Part shown: positions 35,901 through 47,560 of the stretch, one piece after another | How positions within the stretch are numbered: position 1 is the first letter of the stretch | Layout of the letters: each line of letters starts with the position of its first letter | Origin: Rhabdornis inornatus | Lineage: Eukaryota > Chordata > Aves > Passeriformes > Rhabdornithidae | Direction: 5' to 3' | DNA: 64,000 nt | NCBI GenBank assembly: GCA_013397075.1 | Contig: VWZS01006721.1 | Coordinates: 2,210,896 to 2,274,895, forward strand | The notes under the pieces: generated by a model | The model's database searches: none | What the model saw: the letters and a program-made list of their open reading frames with translations, nothing else | What the model was told of the DNA's origin: nothing | Program-made: the position numbers and the translations under genes

Positions 35901-38900
35901 TTGAAGTCAAGGGTCAAGTTATGTCTTCCTAAAAACTCCCCACTAAAGATGAACTAGCAAGTGCATACAGCTGGACTTTATTTTCAGACTCTGTTCTATT
36001 AACACGGAAATAGGCACACTCATACCTGACATTTACTGCTGGATATCCACACAGTCAGCTACCACAAAGGAGCTAATACACTATAAACCCACTCCCTAGA
36101 TGGCCTCATGGGAGCCTGTCCATGTACTCACTCTCTGTATAATTTATATTTGGCATAGTATGAAAAATCAGGGACTATAGAAATAGAAAAGAACACCTTA
36201 ACTTCAGAGATGAAGAAACTGAGCTAGGAATGGGAGTTTGAGGTTAGGGAGCGCACAAAGTCCCTTTTCAATAATAAAGTAAAGCCACAACGATGGCTTA
36301 GCAGCTGCCTTGCCACGGTAGCAACAACGCTATGGACACTTAAAACCACAGCCAGTTACCACACAAAACAAGCATAAGTCAGACTTAATGGCAGCCATGG
36401 TGATGTGTGTGGACACCTAGTTCAGAGTCACGTGTCAGGCCAAACTCCTGCTTAACGAACCTGGACTAAAGTAGTAGAGCAGCAGGCAAACCACCAGTTT
36501 TAAGGCTGTAAGCAGGCAGGAGTCAGAGGCTGAAAGCAGATGTACTTGCCCAGCAGTTTTCTTCCACACATCCATGGCAGTAGTTTCAACTAAATCAGGA
36601 CAAGCTGCTAAGGACAGTAATCAACCTCTGGATATAGATGAGGCCAAAGGCCCTGCCACACTTAACACCTCACAGTCTCATACATCTACAACTGTAACCA
36701 GAAAAGGAATCAAATTCCAAGAAACATTTTGCTGAACTCTACCAATTATGCTTCAGGTGCTGAAACTTTAACTATCACAATTAGATTACAAGATTAGATT
36801 AGATGTCAAGGCAATAATTTTTCTAATGATATGCAAAGCCCCTATAATAGCGACCACAAGAACTGATAAGAGCTCTTTGTCATCTAAGCTGTACCAGTTC
36901 ACTTTTCAGCACCAAGCCAAAGTCTTGCACAGCCCTCCATCTGAAATACCTGATTGACAAAGCCACAAGAGATAAATTACACAGGACCCACGGAGAGTCA
37001 TTCACAGCCTCCTTTTCCACTCACTGAAAGCTTAAGGGGCTCCTTCAGGGTGATGGGGTAAATGAATCACTCCATTTTCTAAGACAGACTCAAGGTGTGG
37101 GTTCCCTCCCCTGTCATTCAGGGCAGAGTAGAGCCAGAATCTCTTATCCAGCCTCATATATCACCCTGATACTTTAGAAATTTTCTACAGGGAAAAGCAC
37201 TGTCTGTGAAGTGCTAACGCAATCATTCCCCCTCTAATACAGGGTGCTAACCTTGTTTTGCTTTTCATTTCTACTTTCTCCTCTCCTTCTGGGAAAAAAG
37301 AAATGTCAAGTGTTAACAATTCAATCTGTCTTGCAAAGGGAACCAATGGCTTAACAAAAAGAAACCACAACAAAACAAATTTACTCAAGCTGCAATTAAC
37401 TAGATTTAGAAAGGGATGCAAGTCCATTAGTAAGAGTTTCTGCTAAGGAACGTGTAGAATTCCCAATGGCAAATCATAGAGGTCGATGGCCAAGTTGCTG
37501 ATTTGAGGCACTGACAGCACAAATCATCTCATGAAAGGAAAAACCACATCACAGCTAAGTTGTTCTCAGTTTCCTGTATCTGCCACTTGGCAGTGAATAA
37601 TGAAGCCAAGTAACAGGAACTGGTCCGTTCTTAAATGTTCCTACGATGACCAAAGAGCAGAGACTTTCTTGAAAACTATAGTGACAATCATTTATGTTTC
37701 AAATGGCCATTATTAAATAAGTTTCCAGGAATGATGTAGCAACAAAAAAGGAGAAAGTAGAAATTGGTGCAGGAATCATCTGTAACTTTATAGAAAATAT
37801 TCAGAATTTATCTTATTCACCTGCCATGAAATACTAATCAAGGAGCATTTGGCTAACAAAATTCTTTAAACTTCGTCATTTTTATGTGCAGCTGATTATT
37901 TTTAATAGCATACTTAAGAGTTTAATTTCACATTTCATTTAGACAGTAAAATAATATTTTTCTATCACAACCTGCATTAAATTTTACTTGTCCTTCACTT
38001 TAAGAGGTCTTATTTCTGCCTCACTGCCAATAGAACAAAGCCACTCACATTTAGTTTTGCCACATAGCAGATGAGAATCAGACCCTTTGGGTCATAACCC
38101 AAGACTTTTCAGCACACTTTCAGATCTAAGCAGATTCTCTGTGGTTTCAAATATCTTAAGATCCATGCCAGAGATTGGGAACAAAACCTTGAATGCTCAG
38201 TTTATGACAGTGTCTAGTTCATCACAGTCTATTAACAAGCTTAACTAGATTTGAGGCAGATAAGATGCACCTTTCTGTTCTTTTTTAGAGTTTATTTAAA
38301 CAAACAGAACGTAATAGGCAGAAGCTACTCTTCCATAAATGAGTATATACTTTGAATAAAGAACAACAGGCATATAGAGTTGAATTCAGTCTTCCTGAAA
38401 GTATGTAGAGTTTATTTTCATAAAATGAAAATAAAGAGAAAATTATCTTCAATTTACTGAATAGTTCACTTTCTGAGGCAAACCCTAGGTTTCTAGACAG
38501 TAGCTAGAGGCAAACAGCATAAAATGGCAAACGCATCCACAGATGAAAGCATGGGCTAAGAGCAGCATTGTATTTTTTAATACAAAGAATAAATGCAAAG
38601 GCTGAAAGCAACAGTGTGTCAATCAGGGCAGGAAACAGACAATTGCAGCAACAGAACTGGTTTTAAGATGTTTCATCAGCATAACTCATTTTACCTGTAC
38701 TGTTTTTACTTGCTGGGACTGCAAGACAGAGGGCTGGGCCGCAGTGTTTATGAGCTGACTTCCCTGCGTCAAAGCTGAGACACCCACAACAGGTTTCACT
38801 TCCGACCGACCTCCAATGACAACTTTGATCTGCTGGCCTTGTACCTTGGAGTCTCCACCCTGGGCTTGGGACACGGCCTTCTGTGACTGTGGGAGCTGGC

Positions 38901-39384
38901 TGTGGGGTAATGCTAAAACAATAGGCTGGCCAGACTTGCCCAAAGTTGTTACAATCAGCTTTTGCCCGTCTGGTTTAATACTCTGACTGCCTATTTTAAT
39001 ATCAGTGGCCTTGTTCAGAATAATCTGATTAGCTGAGATAGTGACAGGGGTCTGAGCACCAAGTTTATGGAGGCCACCTGGAAAAGCAGGCTTTACAGCT
39101 GCATTCACAGGGCTCGGGGCTGTGGTGGTCACTGCTGCATCTCCTGAGTGGCTGCTGGGCGCAGGAACCGATTCCGTGGTGACTGTGGCTGTAGTCGTGG
39201 CTGAGGAGTCGCTGGTGGAGCTTATGTTCACTATTTCTTCCAGTTCTGTTTCCATGGGAATGGAGTCTCCCATCGGTGAAGATACGATAACGGCCTCGAT
39301 GCTGTCATCTTCCACCAGAGTTATGCCGGTGTCCATGATTTCCTCAGGGAGCAAGCTGTTGACTTCTGCTGAAACCACCTCCAT
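17745..39384 (-). CDS. LIN54: LIN54, DNA-binding subunit of the MuvB core (DREAM / MYB-MuvB), 13 coding exons
   Basis: LIN54 is the MuvB subunit that binds CHR promoter elements. It acts in the nucleus to repress cell-cycle genes in quiescence (DREAM) and to activate G2/M genes with B-MYB and FOXM1. Exons in transcript order are 39384-38695, 33186-33066, 30376-30231, 28798-28643, 26410-26194, 25483-25410, 25258-25061, 23318-23227, 22035-21964, 19645-19543, 19349-19212, 18480-18278 and 17946-17745. All junctions keep frame and give 803 residues. The Ser/Thr/Gln-rich N-terminal half is followed by the CRC domain (about residues 572-690). Its two cysteine-rich repeats, CNCTKSLCLKLYCDC and CNCKRSGCLKNYCEC, each keep the tyrosine that enters the DNA minor groove (Y590 and Y664 here). 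A helical C-terminus ending CDPCAMNC follows. It is about 54 residues longer than the 749-residue human form, mainly through a 52-codon exon. Confidence 0.97.
18278..18480 (-). CDS. LIN54: LIN54 coding exon 12 (end of CXC repeat 2)
   Basis: This 203-bp exon encodes AKIMCSSICKCIGCKNF, a helical stretch and LSSQISDLLTRPTPAL. The acceptor is TCTTTCAG and the donor GTAAGT. Confidence 0.96.
18664..18700 (-). repeat. Possible CR1 3' terminal repeat remnant
   Basis: The plus strand shows repeated AATAGAAT/AGAATCATAGAA units. In CR1 elements inserted in reverse this marks the 3' terminal short repeat. The sequence to the right is too diverged to confirm an element body. Confidence 0.4.
19212..19349 (-). 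CDS. LIN54: LIN54 coding exon 11 (linker and start of CXC repeat 2)
   Basis: This 138-bp exon (46 codons) holds the conserved linker ACLDRNPEAFKPKIG, then KGCNCKRSGCLKNYCECYE. The second DNA-contacting Tyr is residue 664. The donor is GTATGA. Confidence 0.96.
19543..19645 (-). CDS. LIN54: LIN54 coding exon 10 (CXC repeat 1)
   Basis: This 103-bp exon encodes YCDCFANGEFCNNCNCTNC and DRQKAIK. It opens with the DNA-contacting Tyr (residue 590). The donor is GTGAGG. Confidence 0.96.
21964..22035 (-). CDS. LIN54: LIN54 coding exon 9 (start of the CRC domain)
   Basis: This 72-bp exon encodes IISSESANRPRKPCNCTKSL to CLKL. The acceptor is CCCCACAG and the donor GTAAGT. It holds the first cysteines of repeat 1. 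Confidence 0.95.
23227..23318 (-). CDS. LIN54: LIN54 coding exon 8
   Basis: This 92-bp exon encodes LQQSSYVSIASNTGFTGTSS to LPFNG. The acceptor is TTGTTAG and the donor GTAAGA. Confidence 0.94.
25061..25258 (-). CDS. LIN54: LIN54 coding exon 7
   Basis: This 198-bp exon (66 codons, phase 0) runs from VVPKPINSTSQIVTTS through GTVLAPAPGTGNVGYA to QYVTQ. The acceptor is TCTCCAG and the donor GTATGG. Confidence 0.95.
25410..25483 (-). CDS. LIN54: LIN54 coding exon 6
   Basis: This 74-bp exon encodes KPVVVNATPVRMSVPIV to QTVKQ. The donor is GTGAGT. Confidence 0.94.
26194..26410 (-). CDS. LIN54: LIN54 coding exon 5
   Basis: It is 217 bp and encodes AVKSAVQTITVGGVGTSQFK to NTQPLQQ. The acceptor is TTAACAG and the donor GTAAGT, phase 1. 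Confidence 0.95.
28643..28798 (-). CDS. LIN54: LIN54 coding exon 4, 52-codon in-frame cassette with tandem acceptor
   Basis: This 156-bp exon (phase 0 both sides) encodes LTVVSVASQPPNSPQ to NHTTTQ. The acceptor is AAGCAG, a NAGNAG pair, so use of the first AG would add one Gln. The donor is GTACAG. In the human form I remember, the preceding exon (ending SPNK) joins directly to AVKS, so this exon seems optional or lineage-specific. Its composition matches the rest of the N-terminal half. Confidence 0.85.
30231..30376 (-). CDS. LIN54: LIN54 coding exon 3
   Basis: It is 146 bp and encodes RVFSQSAPGTPPKTITISE to SPLKSPNK. The acceptor is TTTATAG and the donor GTAAGG, ending in phase 0. It keeps several Ser/Thr-Pro sites. 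Confidence 0.94.
33066..33186 (-). CDS. LIN54: LIN54 coding exon 2
   Basis: It is 121 bp and encodes IAKKTRTPTSGPVITKL to SPVIAG. The acceptor is CTTTTAG and the donor GTTGTA, phase 1. Confidence 0.94.
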
Positions 39385-39419
39385 TTTAGTAGCTGTGGCA
39401 GTGATGGCCGGAGCAGGTA
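38695..39419 (-). CDS. LIN54: LIN54 first coding exon with the end of the 5' UTR
   Basis: ATG at 39384 begins MEVVSAEVNSLLPEE, the known N-terminus, and 230 codons follow to VKTVQ with donor GTAAAA. A likely acceptor CAG at 39422-39420 starts the exon. The 35 bases before the ATG have no stop in frame, so an N-terminal extension would depend on the unseen upstream exon. Confidence 0.94.
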
Positions 39420-42400
39420 CTGCAATATTTTAAAAAGTTATTGGCTTCCAGAAAACACATTTTCAAAGCCTTATGAATAATATTACCAAAGAAGAAAATA
39501 CAGTAGAATTTTTTCAGACTGAAAAATTATTATGCATGCACAGGAAGGATATCATGGAAAAAAAAACAAACATTTATCAAAATGTAACACACTAAGCTGA
39601 ATTTACTCTCAGTAATAACTTACACCAAACCTTTACAATACCATTCTCTGAAGCCAAATGAAGGCATTACCAGTCACAACACAGTACACAGAGAAGCAGT
39701 GTTTCCCCCCTGAAGATACGGCACAGACATTTAAAGCCACTGAACTATAAGGCAAGAGTTAAACAGCTTTAAAAAAATCTAATAGATGATGATGTCTTCT
39801 CACACATGACAGCAGTGATTAGCAGGTTATCTTGCTCAAGAGACTCGTTATCCATACCAGATGTAACATTCTTGCCAAATTTTAATTTTAGAAATCTCAG
39901 AAAAACAAATGACTATTTAGTGATGGACTTGAACAACCCCAAAAGCTCAATCAACAGCCAGAGGATCAAGTCAAAGCCCTGCCACTCACAAGATGAAGAG
40001 ATAATCCCTTGATGCTGGCTATGAAAAGAAGAGCTCAGTAATTTTTTTTTCCCTCAATACTCACCAGAAAATATAACACACAAATGCATGATAAATTTGA
40101 AAGGTGTTCTAAACACAAAACAAATAGCACTGTATGAAAAACAAAAAACAATTTTTTTAAGAGTACCCAAATTATATATTAAACAAACCCCTGCAGTGAG
40201 ATTCAAAGCCAGAGTCACTTCCACTTGAGAAACCTTACAGACACTGCTGGAAATGGTCACATCATACCATTCCCCTAAAGCTGTATCACTGTCAAGAGTC
40301 TGAAAACCGATCAGTTTAATAAGGCATTTTCCACACTTGCTGACCCCATGAGCACACTTGGGCACTGGATGGTTGAGCACACCACATGGGTCTGCCTGCA
40401 TGGTTCTGAGTACTAATTATAAGCTCAAGGGGACAAAATCCTTGCAAATTCTGTTTTCTACTTGCTAGGAAAAGCAGAGCTGAGTTTTAATACTAATTGA
40501 TGAGGAACCATTCCAGTAGAAACACTGACCAAATGCCGAGGTGACATTGCTTCCTCTGGAGTCATTGTGGGCCCATTTTGCACAGCAGCTAACTACAGAA
40601 CAGCTGCATTTCACCCACAAGGTGGAAGGATTGCGGGAAAAAGCCCTGCTAGAATTACACAGTTTCCATGCCGAGCTCCAAAGGCTATGCTGGAGCAGTC
40701 CTGGCCTCCCTGATTGCCAAGGGTGCCACTCTGACCCCCCTCACCTCAGAGTGCCAGCCAGATCAAACTGCCCTGACACTCAAGAAGCCTGAGCTCAGAA
40801 AGAACTCCAATGACAGTAAAACTCACAGCTCACTTGTTGGCAGGCATTTAAAGATACAAAGTTATCTGATGTCACTGCCAGAAATAAAAAAAGGCATTGG
40901 AAAGCATTTCTCCCCCAGTAATGCCTGCACAGCGATGCCAGCCCTGGTAAGCAGCCCTAGACAAAACAGCCAGCTCCCAGGGACACATTAGTAATAGTAT
41001 CACATTGCTGCCTTAAAGTCAAATAGGTTAACTGCATAGATGATTACTCAAAAAGGAGACTCTTTGAAGACAGCATATGTTAAGGCCACTAGGTCTTCTG
41101 AGCAGTGTCACTCAACTGTCACCTCAGCAACTTGCAAAGGCTTGCAGCTCAGATAGTACAACTTCAAACTATTTCAGACACAAAGAAACTAAATCTCAAA
41201 CTAAACCATTATCTTGTTCTATACTGATATGCATACAGGGCTTGGGTCCAGCAGTTAGACTCCTAGTGTCAAGCACAATCCATGTAATGATTGTCTCCAA
41301 GTCTGAAAAGGAGAGAATCATCTAAATCAGACAGTGGGGAAACCACCTCACTCTGTAATTATAAATAGTTTTTAATAACTTGCTTTTGGTTTGCATTTGT
41401 ACATGTTTTTCCCAAGAAGAAGAGCCACTCTTTGTATCTTTTAACAGTATGGCCATAAAATACTTAAATATAATGAAGTAGTTTTACAGTCCATCAGTTA
41501 TTTGCATTCTTTATCCTTGCCATTTGGTTATGTTACAAAGCAGTAAGTGGCTATTAAATATCTATATCTACTTGAAAGTATATTTATATTAAAATATGTG
41601 GAGTCAGGATTTTAAACAGCATTTTGAATCCAAACTAACCACTGTAAGTCAGAATGCAGAAGGAAAAGAAATACATCACATCAAGTCTGGAATCAGAAAC
41701 CGAGAACTGAAAAGGAAAGAAATATTATTCACAGTTACTGGATTAACAGCTCATGGCAATCACGTTGGAAGATTTTGCAGTTATCAGGTCATTTTAAACT
41801 TAGCTTCTATTAATGTATTCAGGCTAGTGTGCTCAACAACAGCAAAAAAGAACCATAACACAACCCACTTGTTCTATTTCTTCACCGCATATTGGACATG
41901 ACTGAAATAGATATATGAAGGGCAACAACGAAAATCTCATCCTGGCTATACCAGAGGCTGCTGTCAAAGGCAACTTCAACATCCCCGCAGATTTTTACTT
42001 CTTGGAATCTAGCCAGGATTTCTCAACAGTTCCGCATTTTATTTTTTACTAATGTTTTTATGCAGTTTCCATTTTCCAGTTCCCCTACTAAAGCAATTAC
42101 CAACAGTAAAACCATGCCAACCTCTTTTAAGATCGTAACAGCCTTGAGATCACCAAGAAAGGGTAGAGAATAGCTTTAACTTCAGCAGTTATACTTTGAG
42201 TACTGAATAATGCACAAGCTCTAACTCAACCCCTTGAAAAGATGCATCACTAAGTGTTTACTCAAAACCTGAAGGAAGAAATCAGTCTAGACCAAGCAAG
42301 TGTTTAAACTTCAGACTAGGAAACTCAACAAGTATCCTAGGTTCAGATTACTAAACAGATAATTTTAACCTAAAATATAATGGCCATACAATTAAATAGA

Positions 42401-44328
42401 AGTTCACAAAAAAATTCACATAATGAAGATTTGTAAATATAGCTAACTCAGGACACCCAACCAGCCAAACACATTTAAAAAAAAAAAAGAGACTAAAGCA
42501 TATTACCAGCAAAGTCTTGAACCAATAACTTTGAAAAGTGCTAGGTATGGTAAAGAGAAGGAGAGGAACAAACTCTCAGCTTGAGCAAACCACCTGTGAT
42601 CATTTTACTCATAAAACAGATTCTAATTCTTGATATTCACAAAGAACAATATATATACGATGGTGTAAAGAATAAAAAGGATTTGTAAGGAAGAGGATAA
42701 AGACCAAGATTGTTAGCAAAAATACAGAATGGTGTCTGACAGGTATGTGTGACTTAGGATATTTTTTTCTCTGTCATTAGCATATCACTGCAAAACCTAA
42801 GAATCTCTGTTAAAAGTATTAAGATCAATCATACCAACATCTTTGTTGATAAAATACCAGAACAGCCCCATAAACAGGAAAAAAAAATCAGTATAATAAA
42901 GCACAGTGATCTACGAAGAAGTAAACAAAATGCAAGACATAACAACGCTTGTACTTTACAGTAACTGCATTTTATTACTTGCAGAAACGTCTCCACTTCA
43001 CTAAGAACAGCCAACCTTCCAGCCTGTAACCATGAGCAGTTCCAGTAGGGAGACATGCTACAGAACCATCAGCAAGGCTACGTACTGCAAGCAAAACACA
43101 CGTTTATGTATACAGATTATATGGAAACAAGGCTGCTGAGACCAGCTTTACATGACCTCCTGGAAAGGTGATGCACGTTAGCAAGGCCATGACAACGAAG
43201 CAGAGGGTCAAGGCACTCTTCATCATTTGTGGCTGCTGGCCTGGTGGTGCTCAATCATGGGAACACTGTAAAATCTGACAGATCTAGGAACACTGGCCAA
43301 ACCTGCCTTGAGTCATCGGCAATGCTCATTTTTTAACCAAATTCTCAAGTGTCAGTTTCACCAGAAAATAAGGAAATCAAACTAGTAACAGCTTTTGTAT
43401 GAGCACCTCTTGAAGTACAAAACAAACCCACATCACCCAAAATCAAAAGCCTCATAAATGCAATACATCTAAGGCACCCCTGAAGCAGCAGGGATTCTCT
43501 TGGGACCAGTGAGGAAATGCTAAGCAAAACTAAGTATCACTGCCAGATATAACAGTATCTGTTAGCAGTTCTTTAAAGCTAGAACAGATACACTTAAGAG
43601 TGGCACTCTTAAGAGCCAGAAAGTGCAAATACTTTCAACTTCTGAGTTAAACTGTGCAAAAACCCTTAAAAAGAAGTATGAAGAACAATGAAGCCTGCCC
43701 TCAAGAAAGGTGATAATGAAAACCTGCGTCAGATGAATGGCAGAAAACTAAGACTGGACAACCTAGCAAGTAATTGTTCACTGCAAGTACAGTGAACTCT
43801 AATGAAAATCAATACAAAAGAATGCAGGATCAACAGTTAGTCAGTACAAAAGCGGTAACAGTTGGAATTTCCATTGCTGAGACAAAAATCCATCACCATC
43901 TCTTTCCAATCAAGGTGCATCAGAGGATCACCAACGGGCTACGGCTCACATGTGAGGATTTTAAAACTCAAAAATCCCACATTACACGGTTACATTCATA
44001 AAATTGGCATATTTAAACCTGAACTAGCAAAGGCTTAAAAACAAAACATATTTCATTCCTAAATACATTCATTAGAACATAGGCAAGAGCAGGACAGAAA
44101 AGGGGAAATACAGACTGGATCCTTAATGATTTAAGTGAAAAGCATGAGATGCTTTCAACCACATTTTAGTTCTTTAAAGGCTTTTCAAATTTTTCTGCTT
44201 ATCTGCTCTCTCTAAAACTGGCAGATATGTCAACTCCTGAAGGCTGCTGAGCTGAAGAAATACGATTTTTGAGGGCCTTAATACTTAGAGATTAAGCAAT
44301 TTGAAATATCGAGACACAAATACATGTA

Positions 44329-44402
44329 GCCTGCCCTAGGTTCGGTTGGACTAGATGATCTCCAGAGGTCCCTCCCAAACCCAACCTTCTGTGACTCTGT
44401 GA
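44329..44402 (+). mobile_element. CR1 LINE 3' end fragment
   Basis: The string GGACTAGATGATCTCCAGAG, followed by GTCCCTCCCAAACCCAACC and TTCTGTGACTCTGTG, matches the known 3' end of avian CR1, including its terminal octamer-type repeat. CR1 copies are usually 5'-truncated, as here. Confidence 0.85.
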
Positions 44403-47400
44403 GCAGCTGGAAGCTGCAACAATTTAAGTATAATCTATTGGAAACACTGTATTGCAGTAGCAATTCATTCACTCACTCTGATTCCTCCTCCTAATCTTCC
44501 AGCTCTTGGGATGGAAGGGAATAAAAGCATGTTGCAATTATTCCACCATGAAACAGTTACTAAACTCTCCATGAAGCTTTCTATGGCGATATAATCAATA
44601 AATAATAGTACAAAATACCGACAGGGACACTGAAAACACAATGAGCACCCCCCCCTCCTGTCCAAAAAACCCAATACACAGAAGAAGAAATAGATGATGC
44701 TCTTTGCAGACATGCTGTAAAGAAAAAAAATATTTTAAAGTTCCCAAAAATATTTATGTCTTGCTGTCTTCAAAATAGAAATGTTTTACACAACTGCATC
44801 TTCTTCCTTCACCACAACAGCTGCTACAAATATACTTTAAGACTCAACTATACTGTGACCTATAGCTGTTTTCTTCACATCAAGACTATTTCTCACATAG
44901 AAGGAATCTCAGCAGGCTACCATAGAAATTTGATTACACACACCAAGTACAAAAGCAATTTTTACAATTAAACTAACAACGACCTCAGAAAGAGGTCCAA
45001 AATAATAGTAACCAAAAATCCCCATGAGTCAGAGCCTTTCAGGCAAAATGGAAGGTGGAGAGAAAAAGCAAAAAAGCTATAACTAAGTTTTGGATAAAAG
45101 CAGCATGTCATACAAATTGCAAATGTTTGAATTATGTTACATGTACAAGTGAGTGCATTGTTTCCTAGAAAACCAGCATTTCAAAACACTGGGATATTTA
45201 GCTCTGGATTGGACAACCCCCTTTCCACCACAAGAAAATACTACATTGCCCAAAGGCACCACTTATTACAAAAGAAGATTATTAAGGAAGAACATTCCAG
45301 CTGTTGAGAGGTACTGAGCAGTATTACTAAACAAAACACAACAGAACTCCAAGCATTCACTCAGAGAGTCATTAGTTAAAGTCTTAAACACTGCTTGTTT
45401 ACCACACACTGCACTTGCAGTAACTTTCCAGGAAAGTACTGGAAATAACATTCTGTGCAGCAGAATACTTCAAAGCAGTTCAGATTGCCTTCTGTAACGG
45501 GAAACAATGTTCTACTTTCAAGCAGAGCTTTAGGCTAACTAAAAATAAAATAGAAACCAAAAATAAGAACATTCCCCTTCACCCTTCCCTTGGTTTGCAT
45601 GCCAGTTTCAGTCATTTTCAAAACATACCATAGCGCAAAAGTTGAAACACAGAACTGCACAGGTGCTACAACCACAACAAACATTCTGAAGGTGTTCACT
45701 ACAGTGAACAATCCAAATTTTGGGTTTGTAGATTCAAGGGCCTTTACATTTAATCCAGTGCTTCTAACCTTATGTTCCATACAAACTTTGGGGTGAGACC
45801 AAAAGAAAAAAAACCCTAAATTAACTTTGAGTAATTTAATTTTTTGCAGTGCTTGGTAGGCCGATAAAAAGGCATTACGAATCTAAAGTTACATTGAATA
45901 AACATGTAGTGAACTTAGCTTGACTGATAAAAAACCAAAAACCAAGCAAACCTGAAATGCATAGAGTACTTATCACTAGGCCCCAAAAATTGCAATTTTT
46001 GTCTTCTACATACAGCTTGAAATAAAGGTCTTGCTTTCCAAACTCCAGACACCTCTTGAATGTGAGGCTACAGAAGAATTTAGAAGAGACAGCAAAATCA
46101 CACCAAGAACACTCTGAACAACAAGTGTGAAAACTACCACCATAGGCTTGATATTGAGTTCCCCACAGAATTTTAGCAGGTGTTATCATATTGCACACCT
46201 TTAAGATCAGGCTTGCTGCCAGCAATTTCAGCAAGAGTACATTTCAGGGCTGTATTTATGAACATGAGTTCATCACAACTCTAGAATTGTAACCTACCAG
46301 TTTTACTCAGACTTTGCGAACTGGGCAGCACAACGATGATCCAAATGCATCGCATCTATACTACACCAGCACCGCCCAGTTGGGAGGTACAATACATGAA
46401 GCTCATTCTAACTGAACCAACCCCCGCCACACGACACTGATTTCAGTGAAGCATTTAATTTCAAAAAAATATGCAAAAATGGCACAGAAAATTTTGCCCT
46501 AAAAGCTTGATTCCTTATGTGTCTTATGCAATCATGATCCTTTTCAAAGTTAGAACACCATAAAGATGAAAACCAGAGAAAAACCTTAAGATGATAAAGC
46601 GCAATGCTTTAAAGGTAGTGCTGTCAAGATCTGAACAGCAGTAAAGCTGCTAAGGCCACTACCACTTTTTAAACTTATCTAGGTTAGCTTTCTTCAGTTT
46701 TGACTCAAGTGGAGCATTAAAACAGAAATAAAGATGGCCCGAGCAGTTACTTTGCAGTGATTTGCAGGAAAACATGATTCTAGCTGCAGATCTCAGCAGT
46801 CCTACCGACTTTAAACATGACAACACTTCACAAGTACAGAATATATTTACCTGCAGAAGGGCTAAGCTGAAGATAAACAGCTCACCTGCAGGCAAACCAG
46901 GACTTCATTCAGATTCCTTCATTCAGACAAAACACTATTAACACCTCCTTCCCACTTCAATCTCTAGATAAAGCACCTCTGTATTCCTTCTGGGAAAACT
47001 TACTTAAACAACTAGGACTGTGCAATAGCTGACTGACCTTTGTGGAATGAAATTCCACATTAAGAATTTGAGTTGAAATCAATTCAACAGGAGAAATAGG
47101 AATTTCTGGGGAATCTTCATCCCTGCTCCAGTACTATGCAGGTCACTTCAAATGCAGGCTGCTCAGACCTGTGAAGTCTCATGTGTCATAACAAACTGAA
47201 GAGCTGCTGAAACACAAACTCATAAGTTTCATTAGCTGTAGGTAAGAAAACCAACAGCTCTGGATAAACACTTTAAAAATCCCCAAAAGACAGGACTCGC
47301 CAGAAAGAAGCATTTCAGTGACTAGGACTACACTGTATCTCTTACAACCTTTGTTTTCAATATCCTGAAGGTGACACTGAAAGATATTGACACTGTATCT

Positions 47401-47479
47401 TATTCTATCCCTGGAGAAGCTTTATTCCACACAATATGCCAATTTAGGAAGAAGAGCTCTTTGCAGGCACCCTCCACGC

Positions 47480-47560
47480 TGCTCACTGGGAAGTCTATCC
47501 CAGTGCCCAATCACTCTTTGGGGGAAGAACCCTTTCCCAACACCCAACCTAAACAACCAG
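47480..47560 (-). mobile_element. CR1 LINE fragment (old)
   Basis: The plus strand contains TCCCAGTGCCCAATCACTCT, then TTGGGGGAAGAACCCTTTCC and ACCCAACCTAAAC. This is the reverse complement of a conserved part of the CR1 3' region. Borders are approximate. Confidence 0.65.

Larger units (their letters stand above)
17947..38694 (-). other. LIN54: LIN54 introns between coding exons
   Basis: Introns are 17947-18277, 18481-19211, 19350-19542, 19646-21963, 22036-23226, 23319-25060, 25259-25409, 25484-26193, 26411-28642, 28799-30230, 30377-33065 and 33187-38694. They hold T-rich tracts (31908-31941, 32404-32485) and a possible old CR1 end near 18664. I recognised no RNA gene or nested gene in them. 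Confidence 0.8.
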